A stretch of 64,000 bases of DNA from a virus, in IMG/VR virus record IMGVR_UViG_3300044980_000010, positions 39,947 to 103,946 of that record, one strand, 5' to 3'. The translations under genes and the position numbers were made by a program. Below the pieces are notes generated by a model that was given only the letters and a program-made list of their open reading frames with translations, made no database searches and was not told the origin of the DNA. Positions 1 through 7,299 of the stretch are shown piece by piece; within the stretch, counting starts at the first letter, position 1; each line of letters opens with the position of its first letter.

Positions 1-480
1 AAGTTTTACTCCAGCGTGCGACTCAGCATCAGCCGCAAGGAAGCGATCTGGGAAGGCACCAAGGAAAACATCATCGGGCACAGCATTGACCTTCGCTGCG
101 TCAAGAACGGCGGCGGCATTCCGTTCCGGCGCACGCAGATCAACCTGATCTACCCCGGCAAGGGGCGGCAACCGGGATTCGACAAGATCGACAACATGAT
201 CGAGTTCGCGGACGGTCGCGGCCTGTTCGACAAGCGCGGCAGTTGGTACTGGCTCGATCTCGGCAATGTCGAGACAAAAGAAGTGAAGGGCGTACCAGTG
301 CCTGCGCTGAAGGACGGAAAGCCCGTGCCTATAGGGCCAGAAAAAATCGCAAACGGAATGGACAACCTGAAGGCTTTTCTTGGGACCAGACCGGATGTGA
401 TTTCGCTATTGCAAAAACGTGTCACGGCGCTCATCCAGAAAGAAGAAGAGCAACCCGTGGGGGCGGTGCCAAGTGTCTGA
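1..480 (+). CDS. RecA/UvsX-like recombinase, C-terminal part (5' end outside window)
   Basis: The frame is open from base 1 (K-F-Y-S-S-V-R...) without a convincing internal start, so the gene begins upstream and only its last 159 codons are present. The block FYSSVRLSI, then GHSIDLRCVKNGGG, then GLFDKRGSWYW follows the order of the RecA core after loop L2 (RecA: FYASVRLDIRR, the VVKNKVAPPF region, the GAWYS region). RecA-type proteins form ATP-dependent filaments on single-stranded DNA and exchange strands for recombination and repair. The Walker motifs would lie upstream of the window. The stop codon overlaps the GTG start of the next gene, so the two are probably translationally coupled. 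Confidence 0.85.
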   Translation, partial: KFYSSVRLSISRKEAIWEGTKENIIGHSIDLRCVKNGGGIPFRRTQINLIYPGKGRQPGFDKIDNMIEFADGRGLFDKRGSWYWLDLGNVETKEVKGVPVPALKDGKPVPIGPEKIANGMDNLKAFLGTRPDVISLLQKRVTALIQKEEEQPVGAVPSV

Positions 481-1051
481 GCACAGAGGCATCCTCTACA
501 CGTACAGCGGTAAGATTGCGTTCCCCGGTGGAGCGCCCTCACTTCTCGATACAGCCGTCTCGCTGTCGAGAGAGGGACGCTTCGCCGGGGCGGGGCAGAG
601 ATTCTTCCCTGTCGCACTGCACTCATTCGTGGTGGCTGATCTGCTCCCCGTTGGTTTGCAGTTCGATGGACTGATGCACGACTCTCCAGAGGTCATCACT
701 GGCGACACACCGAAGCCAGCGAAGACTGACGAGATCGAACAGTTTGAAGAAGAACTGCTCGCTGCCAAATACACAGAGATGCGTGTAACTTTTCCGAACG
801 AAGGCATCCGGCACACCGTGAAGGAAGCGGATCGCAAGGTCATGCGCGGCGAGGTCTACACTGTGGGCAACCTGTGGCTACAGGAGTTTTACCAACCGTG
901 CCCAGAGGCAGAGGAGTTGATTTTCAAGTACGTCAAGGAATACACCTACGAGGACATGCTTGAGGCAAGCGGTCGAGTGCCCATGGAGTTCATGCGTAGG
1001 TTCCGGCTGTACAGGCTTCAGTTATCACCAGATCGTCTTGTGAAGACGTAA
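473..1051 (+). CDS. HD-domain phosphohydrolase (YfbR/5'-deoxynucleotidase-like)
   Basis: 192 aa from a GTG that overlaps the stop of the RecA-like gene; an ATG 54 bases further upstream would extend deep into that gene and is less likely. The metal-binding signature is visible: H50 in VALHSFVVAD, H69-D70 in LMHDSPEVITGD, with E73 and D78 following. This spacing matches the HD superfamily members that dephosphorylate nucleotides (YfbR type, acting on deoxynucleoside 5'-monophosphates). In a phage it would adjust the nucleotide pool, in line with the two HAD nucleotidases and the dNMP kinase elsewhere in the window. The substrate cannot be read from the sequence. Confidence 0.75.
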   Translation: MSEHRGILYTYSGKIAFPGGAPSLLDTAVSLSREGRFAGAGQRFFPVALHSFVVADLLPVGLQFDGLMHDSPEVITGDTPKPAKTDEIEQFEEELLAAKYTEMRVTFPNEGIRHTVKEADRKVMRGEVYTVGNLWLQEFYQPCPEAEELIFKYVKEYTYEDMLEASGRVPMEFMRRFRLYRLQLSPDRLVKT

Positions 1052-1070
1052 ACTCACACAAGGAGACCCA

Positions 1071-1628
1071 ATGTGCGCTCAACCCAATACCCCGAACACT
1101 CCCAGCACTTCCACCAAGCAGGCGTCCACCAAGCCGGAGCCGAAGTGGTTAACGTTGAAGAAGAAGAACTTGTCTTCAGCCGGAAGGAACGCAAAGCGTA
1201 CCGCCAAGCAATCCTCCAGCAGCGCACAGAAGCCAAACCAGCAGTCACGAAACGAAAAGCGAGCACGGTGGGCAAAGAAAAATAAGCCCACGGCTAAACG
1301 CCCAGCCGCGCCGCGTGGTCCCGTGAAGGAGTACCTGTGCGATTGCCATGGAGAACCCGCCCGAAAGCCCAGAGCCGGGACGAAGGTAGCAGTGCAAGAC
1401 CCCGAGTCGAAAAAGATGAAGGACAAGTTTCTCGGCCTCGGGAAGTGGCGCTGTGCCACTACTGGGAAACGCTGCAAGGTAACTCCTCAGGCTCCGAAGC
1501 CCAAAGAAGTGCCGCAGCCAACAATCGGAGGGACGGTGCCGGACATCATCTATCCGGCCAAGCTACAGACTCCGATGCTCGTTGTGCCACCACCCACGGA
1601 GGTGCTGGATGCGACAACTGCGGTCTAA
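1071..1628 (+). CDS. Lys/Ala/Pro-rich basic protein of unknown function
   Basis: 185 aa with a strong Shine-Dalgarno (AAGGAG, 1060-1065) before ATG 1071. The first ~85 residues are very rich in Lys, Ser, Ala and Gln with the low complexity of histone-H1-like tails, which suggests nucleic-acid contact. A middle part has two Cys pairs (YLCDCHGE and WRCATTGKRCKV), a possible small zinc site; the end is Pro/Thr rich. No family recognised. It follows the HD gene by 19 bases and overlaps the next small gene by 20 bases. Confidence 0.6.
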   Translation: MCAQPNTPNTPSTSTKQASTKPEPKWLTLKKKNLSSAGRNAKRTAKQSSSSAQKPNQQSRNEKRARWAKKNKPTAKRPAAPRGPVKEYLCDCHGEPARKPRAGTKVAVQDPESKKMKDKFLGLGKWRCATTGKRCKVTPQAPKPKEVPQPTIGGTVPDIIYPAKLQTPMLVVPPPTEVLDATTAV

Positions 1629-1803
1629 CGATTGGGAGTATATCGTGGCGGGGGTCAATCTGATCCTCGCCTTCATCCTCATCGCGGCGTGGAAGCGTAC
1701 AGGCAGCGATGCCTACGCTATGGCCTCGGCGTGGTGCTCTGCAACATCAGTGGTCATGCTCGTTCAGATTCTACGGAGGGTTATCCATGACGGTAGGCAT
1801 TAA
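1609..1803 (+). CDS. Small membrane protein, two predicted TM segments
   Basis: 64 aa starting MRQLRSNDWEY; this ATG is chosen because GGAG lies 8-11 bases upstream, whereas the longer frame start at 1582 has none. Hydrophobic stretches at about residues 12-28 and 38-56 predict a two-pass hairpin ending in a basic tail. Size and topology would suit a small holin or an inner-membrane accessory protein, and a lysozyme gene follows 1 kb downstream, but no family is recognised. Confidence 0.6.
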   Translation: MRQLRSNDWEYIVAGVNLILAFILIAAWKRTGSDAYAMASAWCSATSVVMLVQILRRVIHDGRH

Positions 1804-2197
1804 AGGCCAACACATCTTCATCGTTCTGTTCTTCTTGCTCGCGTTGTTCCTGCTGTTTGAGGAAGAATCTAACGGAGCCGTGGGGAAGAGGCACGACAAC
1901 TCGCTTGGCACCATGATGTACATGGACAACCCAATGTCGTACGTAGCTGGCTTAGTCACTGCGATTGCCTACGTCGATGAGGGCAAAGGAATCGTGGTGC
2001 GCGTGCAGCCCATTGGGACGTACAGCCTGTACACCGACGAGAAGCTATTCTGCAATCCCGGCGCGGTCGAGAAGTTCAAGAACGTGGGGAACCCCATGGT
2101 GCTCACCTACCGCACCAAAGCAAGTCGCCTGATCGAAGGTATCGGATGCCACGAGCTAGTGAGCGTAGACGGCTTGAAGCCGAAGGAGATACAATGA
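1787..2197 (+). CDS. Membrane-anchored or secreted protein of unknown function
   Basis: 136 aa from ATG 1787, preceded by GGAGGG at 1775-1780. Residues 9-24 (HIFIVLFFLLALFLLF) form one strong N-terminal hydrophobic helix, a signal anchor or uncleaved signal; the rest is soluble with about one Cys per 35 residues. No family recognised. It overlaps both neighbours by a few bases and so belongs to the same polycistronic run. Confidence 0.6.
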   Translation: MTVGIKGQHIFIVLFFLLALFLLFEEESNGAVGKRHDNSLGTMMYMDNPMSYVAGLVTAIAYVDEGKGIVVRVQPIGTYSLYTDEKLFCNPGAVEKFKNVGNPMVLTYRTKASRLIEGIGCHELVSVDGLKPKEIQ

Positions 2198-2448
2198 ACG
2201 TCACACACACAATGTGCGACCGAGAGTTCTGCAAGCACGACCATGCTCTCAAGAACAGCTTGTTCAAAGAGAGGAAGGCTGATGGTGCCGGGAGCAGCGA
2301 GGACTGGTTCTATGTTTTCGATCTCTGTGCCACCTGTCAACAAACGCTGATCGACGAAATCTTTGAGATCGTTCGCGTACGCCCATTCACCGAAGTGGAT
2401 GCGCTGGCTCTGCTCAAGAAACTCCTTATCAAGTTCAGGGTGGGATAG
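2194..2448 (+). CDS. Small Cys/His-containing protein, possible zinc finger
   Basis: 84 aa from the ATG that overlaps the previous TGA (ATGA), with AAGGAGAT just upstream. CDREFCKHDH near the N-terminus and CATC near residue 49 form a C-x4-C...C-x2-C pattern that could bind one zinc ion. The C-terminal half looks helical. Function unknown. Confidence 0.6.
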   Translation: MNVTHTMCDREFCKHDHALKNSLFKERKADGAGSSEDWFYVFDLCATCQQTLIDEIFEIVRVRPFTEVDALALLKKLLIKFRVG

Positions 2449-2601
2449 ATGCAAACACTGAGCGCAATAGGGAGCGTAGCCTCCATCTTGGGCCTGCTCG
2501 TTTCCCTATACGTTCTGTGGAGAGAGTTGGCTCTGCAAGCCGACGTGACAAAACTCAAGAAGGAAGAAGAGGATTGGCATGACCACAACCCTCGTCCGTA
2601 A
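2449..2601 (+). CDS. 50-aa single-pass membrane peptide
   Basis: MQTLSAIGSV...DWHDHNPRP, 50 aa, starting directly after the previous stop. Residues 5-24 form one hydrophobic helix followed by a charged Lys/Glu segment, so a small bitopic membrane protein is predicted. It lies shortly upstream of the lysozyme gene; a pinholin-like or antiholin-like role is possible but nothing in the sequence proves it. Confidence 0.5.
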   Translation: MQTLSAIGSVASILGLLVSLYVLWRELALQADVTKLKKEEEDWHDHNPRP

Positions 2602-2815
2602 ACAAAGTTTGATCGAGCGGCTGCTTCGATGCAAGCATACCGCTGGAGAGTTCCGGTGCTGCAAGTACATCTGGCACCGCTGGTTTGGAACCGACATGAA
2701 CCGATGGAGCCACTGCTACTACGAAGGGTGGCACACGGACTGCAAAGGCAGCAGGAGATGGGACAATGAATATGCAGTACTCAAAGCAGGGCCTACAACT
2801 CACCGAATCGTTTGA
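2579..2815 (+). CDS. Small Cys/Trp-rich hypothetical protein
   Basis: 78 aa starting at an ATG behind a purine-rich GAAGAAGAGGA. It is rich in Cys, Trp and Arg (C-x8-C-C, WHRWF, YYEGWHTDC). It overlaps the 50-aa gene by 23 bases and the lysozyme by 50, more than is usual here, so the frame may be real only in its first two thirds. No family recognised. Confidence 0.4.
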   Translation: MTTTLVRKQSLIERLLRCKHTAGEFRCCKYIWHRWFGTDMNRWSHCYYEGWHTDCKGSRRWDNEYAVLKAGPTTHRIV

Positions 2816-3206
2816 GTCGTGCAGGCTGACAGCATACCCGGACATCAAAGGCATCTGGACAATCGGCTGGGGTCACACTGGGCCGGAAGTAGTCGAAGGC
2901 TTGGTGTGGACTCAGGACCAGGCCGACAGTCAACTCGTGATCGACCTGCAACGGGCCGAGAACATGGTGAACAACAACGTCACCGTCGATTTGACGCAGG
3001 GGCAGTTCGACGCTCTGGTTGACTTCGCGTTCAACCTCGGCACCAATGCAGAAAAGGGTTCTACGCTGCTAAAGCTGGTCAACGAAAATGACACGCCTGA
3101 TGCTGCGAAAGAGTTCGAGAAGTGGGATCATGCCTCAGGCGTCGTTGTGGCAGGATTGCTGCGCCGTCGCCTAGCGGAGAAGCAGGAGTTCATCAATGGC
3201 GTATAA
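2766..3206 (+). CDS. Endolysin, glycoside hydrolase family 24 (T4-type lysozyme)
   Basis: 146 aa. Catalytic Glu17, Asp26 and Thr32 (FESCRLTAYPD...IWTIGWGHT) have exactly the spacing of the T4 lysozyme triad E11-D20-T26. The TIGWGHT motif and the ALVDFAFNLG helix are characteristic of GH24 muramidases, which cut the MurNAc-GlcNAc bond of peptidoglycan. There is no N-terminal signal or SAR helix, so it needs a holin to leave the cytoplasm. AGGAG at 2753-2757 supports the start. Unusually it sits among early-type + strand genes, apart from the virion genes on the other strand. Confidence 0.93.
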   Translation: MNMQYSKQGLQLTESFESCRLTAYPDIKGIWTIGWGHTGPEVVEGLVWTQDQADSQLVIDLQRAENMVNNNVTVDLTQGQFDALVDFAFNLGTNAEKGSTLLKLVNENDTPDAAKEFEKWDHASGVVVAGLLRRRLAEKQEFINGV

Positions 3207-3726
3207 TGAGAAGGCGTGGAAGATCGTCAAGAACTACCTGCCCACTCACTACATCGGAGCCACTGGACCTTGCTGCGACAGGTGCAGCATGATGCTCCGT
3301 GCTGTGGTTGAAGCACAGATGGTAGCCGAGGCCGATAACCGTACCAGTTGTGCTGTCTCCTACAGGCTGGGCTATGACGCTGGCAAGCACGATGCCCATG
3401 TGGACGATCCAGACATGGACGGCACAGACTTCGCGCATCCGGCATGGTGGCGCGGTCACGAGTACTCCTTTGCAATGATGTGCAGAGAAGTGAATGACAT
3501 TCTGGACGGCAAGAAAGCGAACGTGGGAACTGCCACGCAGCCATGGCAAGCATTGCGGCAACGGCTGTACGACATCCGCACGCTGCTAGGTTTAGCCGAG
3601 CGAGTCATCACGCAGATGCACTTCGACCGAATGAGCCAGTTCTACACGACCATTATGCAGTGGTACAAGGTTCGCCAAGACTACGCAAAGCGCGTGGCTC
3701 AAATCCAAAAGGAGAACACCAAGTGA
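3196..3726 (+). CDS. Hypothetical protein with Cys-pair motif and coiled C-terminus
   Basis: 176 aa, overlapping the lysozyme by 11 bases with CAGGAG upstream. It contains CCDRCS near residue 26 and an acidic DDPDMDGTDF stretch near 75; the C-terminal third looks helical. No recognisable enzyme motif. Position directly after the lysozyme does not by itself imply a lysis role. Confidence 0.6.
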   Translation: MAYNEKAWKIVKNYLPTHYIGATGPCCDRCSMMLRAVVEAQMVAEADNRTSCAVSYRLGYDAGKHDAHVDDPDMDGTDFAHPAWWRGHEYSFAMMCREVNDILDGKKANVGTATQPWQALRQRLYDIRTLLGLAERVITQMHFDRMSQFYTTIMQWYKVRQDYAKRVAQIQKENTK

Positions 3727-4004
3727 TCGTTAAGCACATTGGAGCAGACGGCAGGGTGCGCCGGACGTTTGAAAACGTCAGTAGCATCTACCAGCACCAA
3801 AGCAATCACATCGTCACCGTTAACCGCGCACAACTCTATACCCAGACCGAGGGTGGCGTACCAACAGGGTTGACAGCCATGGAGGTGCCTCTGAAATACC
3901 GCACCGACAGTTTTGGGTGGAGCGTTGAGTACCCCATTTCTCTGATCCACTTGGCTGAAGGAGAATCAGTGGAGAGAGCAGACGATGAGCCTGCACGGGG
4001 TTAA
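3723..4004 (+). CDS. Small hypothetical protein (GTG start)
   Basis: 93 aa from a GTG overlapping the previous TGA, with AAAAGGAG 8 bases upstream. The longer frame begins 60 codons earlier but would run through the preceding gene. The protein alternates short hydrophobic and polar segments typical of beta structure and has no recognised motif. Confidence 0.6.
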   Translation: MIVKHIGADGRVRRTFENVSSIYQHQSNHIVTVNRAQLYTQTEGGVPTGLTAMEVPLKYRTDSFGWSVEYPISLIHLAEGESVERADDEPARG

Positions 4005-4149
4005 CTGGGGCGTTGTCGGAGGCTGGGCCGGAGCGGTGCTCAGTCTCATCTCGGCAGTGGGCTATGCGTACGCCAGAGACTGGCGGCATGCTTTGTACTT
4101 CTTCTTCGCGTTTGGAATAACCGTTGTAGTCATCTGGCCGGGGAGGTAA
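3985..4149 (+). CDS. 54-aa membrane protein with two TM segments
   Basis: MSLHGVNWGV... to WPGR, 54 aa. Hydrophobic segments at about residues 8-28 and 36-52 are separated by a short charged turn (RDWRH), so a two-pass hairpin is predicted. It starts inside the last 20 bases of the previous gene. A holin-like role is possible, since a lysozyme lies 0.8 kb upstream, but this is inference. Confidence 0.55.
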   Translation: MSLHGVNWGVVGGWAGAVLSLISAVGYAYARDWRHALYFFFAFGITVVVIWPGR

Positions 4150-4150
4150 A

Positions 4151-4615
4151 ATGCCGAAGGGCGTGTACGAAAGATCGCCGGGACACCTAAAGAAACTGAC
4201 GGCGCAAGTACTCAGGATCAAGCCTGAGCAAATGCGTGGTGTGTCGCACGGCGGCAAGGCACCACGTGGCTCTGAAGCCTTCAAACAACTATTGCGCGAT
4301 GATCGAAACAGATACTCACGCACACCGAAGGGTCGCTACCAGCATTTGAAGTCCTCAGCGAAGTTACGAGGGCTTGAACTGAACCTCTCCTTGGAGGAGA
4401 TGGAGGAAGTCAGAGCTATAGCCATCTGCTTTTATTGCAGAGGGCCGCTTCCGCAATGTGGGCACGGGTTAGACCGACTCAACAGTGACAAGGGCTACAC
4501 CAAAGAGAACGTAGTGGCCTGCTGTAGCGGCTGCAACCGTAAGAAGGGCAGGCTTGAGGGGATAGGATTCAAGTTCCCACGGACTGTCGCTCTGATGAAG
4601 GAGCTAATGCAATGA
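4151..4615 (+). CDS. HNH endonuclease (homing type)
   Basis: 154 aa. The C-terminal half has the zinc/HNH layout CFYCRGPLP...GLDRLNSDKGYTKENVVACC...CNRKKG: two Cys pairs bracket the beta-beta-alpha-metal motif, with DRLD-like and N residues in the expected places. The N-terminal half is basic and probably binds DNA. Such free-standing HNH genes usually act as homing endonucleases. It is paralogous to the HNH gene at 13107-13514 and shares its ending (PRTVxLMxEL). Confidence 0.85.
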   Translation: MPKGVYERSPGHLKKLTAQVLRIKPEQMRGVSHGGKAPRGSEAFKQLLRDDRNRYSRTPKGRYQHLKSSAKLRGLELNLSLEEMEEVRAIAICFYCRGPLPQCGHGLDRLNSDKGYTKENVVACCSGCNRKKGRLEGIGFKFPRTVALMKELMQ

Positions 4616-5058
4616 ATCGCATATTTATCGACATGGATGGAGTGCTGGTGGACTTCCAGAAGCGCATGGAAGAACGCGGACTCACCGGAGACGAACTGAA
4701 GCGCGAGCAGGGTGCCTACCTTAGCATGCCTCCGTTCCCCGGTGGGCTGGAAGCGGTTCGCTCTCTCATTGGCGCAGGCTTCGAGGTATGGGTTGCCACC
4801 AAGCCGCCTACGGGAATCTGGTGGGCGTACGCGGACAAGGCTGAGTGGGTCATACAGCACCTGCCGGAGTTGAAGCGCCGCATCATCATCACGCATGACA
4901 AAGGTCTGCTGGGCGACGAAGGAGACATACTCGTCGATGACAGGCCACACAAAGCGAACTGCGAGAAGTTCCGTGGTACGCTGATCCGCTTCGGCCAGTT
5001 CCAATGGAAATCTTGGACCGAGGTGCTGGGATACCTGTTGAGCAGGAAGCCACAATGA
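4612..5058 (+). CDS. 5'(3')-deoxyribonucleotidase-like HAD phosphatase
   Basis: 148 aa beginning MNRIFIDMDGVLVDF; D7 and D9 are the nucleophile and acid/base of the HAD superfamily. ATKP (motif II) and ILVDDRP near residue 105 (motif IV, metal binding) follow in order. The size and the DMDGVLVDF form fit the NT5C/5'(3')-nucleotidase family that dephosphorylates dNMPs. It overlaps the HNH gene by 4 bases. A second, divergent member is at 5968-6552. Confidence 0.85.
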   Translation: MNRIFIDMDGVLVDFQKRMEERGLTGDELKREQGAYLSMPPFPGGLEAVRSLIGAGFEVWVATKPPTGIWWAYADKAEWVIQHLPELKRRIIITHDKGLLGDEGDILVDDRPHKANCEKFRGTLIRFGQFQWKSWTEVLGYLLSRKPQ

Positions 5059-5390
5059 TCGGAGAAGACATGGAGTATCCGAAGTGCCCCAAGTGTCCGT
5101 ACAATCAGGATGGACACATCGCACCGTCCACTGTTAAAATAGGAAGCTGGTACTGCCACAAGTGCGGCTCCTACTTCGACAAAATCTCAGGCATCGCTCC
5201 ACCTGCTCCCGAGTTGAAGTCTCTGGTCGTTCTGGAGACCGATGAGAACCTTCGCTGGGCCGCAGAGGAAGTGGAAGGCGCTATCGACAGGGCGCTGGCT
5301 CAGTTCTACGCCGGGATCAACAGCACAGACCGTGAACTGCTGGCGAGCAAGCACATCGCCGTCAATGGCGACTTCAGGAGACCCGAGTGA
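5055..5390 (+). CDS. Zinc-ribbon protein of unknown function
   Basis: 111 aa from the ATG overlapping the previous TGA. CPKCPYN near residue 11 and CHKCGSYF near residue 36 form a two-knuckle C-x2-C...C-x2-C zinc ribbon; the remainder is acidic and helical. Such ribbons occur in small phage nucleic-acid-binding or adaptor proteins. No specific family recognised. Confidence 0.65.
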   Translation: MIGEDMEYPKCPKCPYNQDGHIAPSTVKIGSWYCHKCGSYFDKISGIAPPAPELKSLVVLETDENLRWAAEEVEGAIDRALAQFYAGINSTDRELLASKHIAVNGDFRRPE

Positions 5391-5596
5391 ACGCCAGACA
5401 GCGCACACCAGAGCAGAACGCACGGGTAGAGAGACTGGCGAAGGACTTGCATCGCCACTACCGCGCCGGAGAGAAGGCGCTAGGACCTCCATGGATGGAA
5501 CGCCCACGACCACGGCTGGGATGCGTGCAGCAAGCAGAAGTACTTCCGGCAGAGAGCCGTCAGAGAACTACGCGGCGTGCTATAATGAAGTTGTGA
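5387..5596 (+). CDS. Small hypothetical protein, possibly frameshifted
   Basis: 69 aa from GTG 5387 (overlap GTGA with the previous gene, AGGAG at 5376-5380). The first ~34 codons look natural (RVERLAKDLHRHYRAGEKA). After about 5490 the +1 frame reads DLHGWNAHDHGWDACSKQKY and ends at TAA 5583-5585; its W/H/D/C spacing looks more like a real phage protein end than the annotated frame (PPWMERPRPRLG). An indel, or a +1 shift near CTA-GGA at 5481-5486, would join them. Confidence 0.4.
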   Translation: MNARQRTPEQNARVERLAKDLHRHYRAGEKALGPPWMERPRPRLGCVQQAEVLPAESRQRTTRRAIMKL

Positions 5597-5603
5597 GGAG
5601 TAG

Positions 5604-5963
5604 ATGAAGAACCGTAAGAGTTGGAGACGTAAGAGGTGTGAAGGGTGCAAGAAGAAGTTCTGGGTGAGACTGTGCTACTTGCGCCGAAGGTGGAACGCCG
5701 GAAGATTTTGCAGCATACCATGCAGATCAAAGAAGCCACGCCTTTCGGAGTTGAGCAAGAAGATAGGAAAGAAAGTCGCAAGGCAGTACCGCCAGAAGGA
5801 ACTGTTTCAGAAAACTAGGATAAACGCTCTTAGGAGGCTAGTGCTACAACTCGGTAGCAAGGCTAGGAAGTTCTTCAACGTGAAGTGCAAGGTGTGTAAT
5901 CAACTAGAATACGTGGAACGATGCTTCGGAGTTCGTAAGCACAGCGTAATCTGGAGAGGATAA
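5604..5963 (+). CDS. Basic zinc-finger-like protein of unknown function
   Basis: 119 aa preceded by GTGAGGAGT. Strongly basic, with RRKRCEGCKKKFW, FCSIPCRSKK and CKVCNQLEYVERCF: three Cys pairs suggesting one or two zinc sites and DNA or RNA binding. HNH endonucleases often begin with such a module, but no H-N-H core is present, so it may be a remnant of a homing-type gene or an independent DNA-binding protein. Confidence 0.6.
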   Translation: MKNRKSWRRKRCEGCKKKFWVRLCYLRRRWNAGRFCSIPCRSKKPRLSELSKKIGKKVARQYRQKELFQKTRINALRRLVLQLGSKARKFFNVKCKVCNQLEYVERCFGVRKHSVIWRG

Positions 5964-5967
5964 ATAT

Positions 5968-6552
5968 ATGCGTATTGGGATAGATTGCGACGACGTGTGT
6001 TGTGATTTCCAGAGTTCCTACGTGGCTCTGTTGAATAGGATTTTCGGGAAACCTCCATTGGGGACAGCACCCATTGACTGGGAAGGTTCCAATCTTCAAC
6101 TGAACGCAGAGGAAACAGCACGGTCATGGGCTGAGGTTGCCAAAGTGAAGAACTTCTGGTCAACTCTTGCCCCTCTCCCTTCTTTCGATACAGAGACCAT
6201 CAGGTTGCTACAGACTGCGTTAACTCTGCATGACGTGTTCTTCGTAACCAACCGCTTCGAGACACCGGGAGCCAGCCCGTTGAAGCAGACGAAGTACTGG
6301 CTGTACATCAACGCTTACATCCAAGCGCCAAACGTGCTGATCGCCAAGGACAAAGGCCCCATGGCTTCAGTCCTGCAACTCGATGCCTTCATCGACGACC
6401 GTCCGAAGAACTGCATCGACGTGCTGGCTGCGCGGCCTGCCTGCAAGATTTATCTGGCCGACTCCTCGCACAACCAAGCCTTCAACGATCCGCGCTTCCC
6501 GCGTGTGAAAGACCTGAAGGAGTTCTTGAAGCTGATCTTGGAGGCTAACTAA
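5968..6552 (+). CDS. HAD-superfamily 5'-nucleotidase-like protein
   Basis: 194 aa. MRIGIDCDDVCCDF has the DxD nucleophile pair (D6, D8); FFVTNR is motif II and FIDDRPKN near residue 145 is motif IV. These are the landmarks of the 5'(3')-nucleotidase branch of the HAD fold. It is longer than, and only distantly similar to, the product of 4612-5058, so the phage carries two such enzymes, perhaps with different nucleotide preferences (inference). Confidence 0.75.
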   Translation: MRIGIDCDDVCCDFQSSYVALLNRIFGKPPLGTAPIDWEGSNLQLNAEETARSWAEVAKVKNFWSTLAPLPSFDTETIRLLQTALTLHDVFFVTNRFETPGASPLKQTKYWLYINAYIQAPNVLIAKDKGPMASVLQLDAFIDDRPKNCIDVLAARPACKIYLADSSHNQAFNDPRFPRVKDLKEFLKLILEAN

Positions 6553-6722
6553 TGGCGAAGACGCCTGCCGAGAAGATCGCTGATTTGATTCGCAAGACGA
6601 GCACGGATAACCGTGGCGACTTGTTCCGCGAGATCGCGGTCGCACTGAAGACTAACGGCCAAGCGTACACGGCGAAGGGTTTTGATGTCCTCGCCGTGGT
6701 CTACGAGAAAGGATTCTGCTAA
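6552..6722 (+). CDS. 56-aa hypothetical protein
   Basis: MAKTPAEKIA...VVYEKGFC, 56 aa, with TAATG-type overlaps on both sides. Predicted mostly helical with an N-terminal basic amphipathic part. The tight coupling to both neighbours argues that it is translated. No family recognised. Confidence 0.55.
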   Translation: MAKTPAEKIADLIRKTSTDNRGDLFREIAVALKTNGQAYTAKGFDVLAVVYEKGFC

Positions 6723-7291
6723 TGTTCGGAAACGACATTGAAGGTCGCTACAAGCATGACAGCACGTTCCGGCGCGTCGTGGATCAGATGCGTGCTCTGC
6801 TTAGTGCCTACCACATCACTCCCGGCGAACTGCGCGAGGCTTCCATCCTAGCCGCGACGATGCATGAGTCCGAGAACATACGGCCTCTCTACATCCTCAA
6901 GTATGACCGGGATGCAATGATTTATCCCATGCGCTTTGACATGAACCCTCCCGCTTTGTTTGGTGGCGACTCTCGTACAGGTCGGTGGGTGACGAGCACT
7001 CCCAACGTAACCGAGCAGGACAAGAAGTCTGAGCCTGAGAAACCCAAGTACAAATGCATCTGTAACTACACTGGCACGGTAGCTGCGCTGCATTCTCAGA
7101 CGTGCAAGGATTACAACTGGTCCGTGACTCACCCCTCGCTGTTCACCGAGCACGTGTATGGCGAATGGCACAAAGGTCTGGGCAACGACAATGAGTGGCG
7201 CATGTGTATACGGTGTCAGATGAGCAGCACCTACATCGAGCACAACAAGATCACCACCTGCACTGGCAAGTACGTTCAACCAAAATCATAG
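6722..7291 (+). CDS. Hypothetical protein with C-terminal Cys motifs
   Basis: 189 aa. The N-terminal half (to about residue 70) looks helical, a proline/charged linker follows, and the C-terminal 90 residues hold KCICNYTG, SQTCKDYNW and WRMCIRCQMSS...TTCTGK, enough cysteines for a zinc-binding fold. Its neighbours are the nucleotidase operon upstream and the AAA+ gene downstream. Function unknown. Confidence 0.55.
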   Translation: MFGNDIEGRYKHDSTFRRVVDQMRALLSAYHITPGELREASILAATMHESENIRPLYILKYDRDAMIYPMRFDMNPPALFGGDSRTGRWVTSTPNVTEQDKKSEPEKPKYKCICNYTGTVAALHSQTCKDYNWSVTHPSLFTEHVYGEWHKGLGNDNEWRMCIRCQMSSTYIEHNKITTCTGKYVQPKS

Positions 7292-7299
7292 GAGGCACC

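Noticed and set aside
5581-5586. TATAAT as a -10 box
   Set aside because: No -35-like hexamer at 15-19 bases upstream and it lies inside a coding run.
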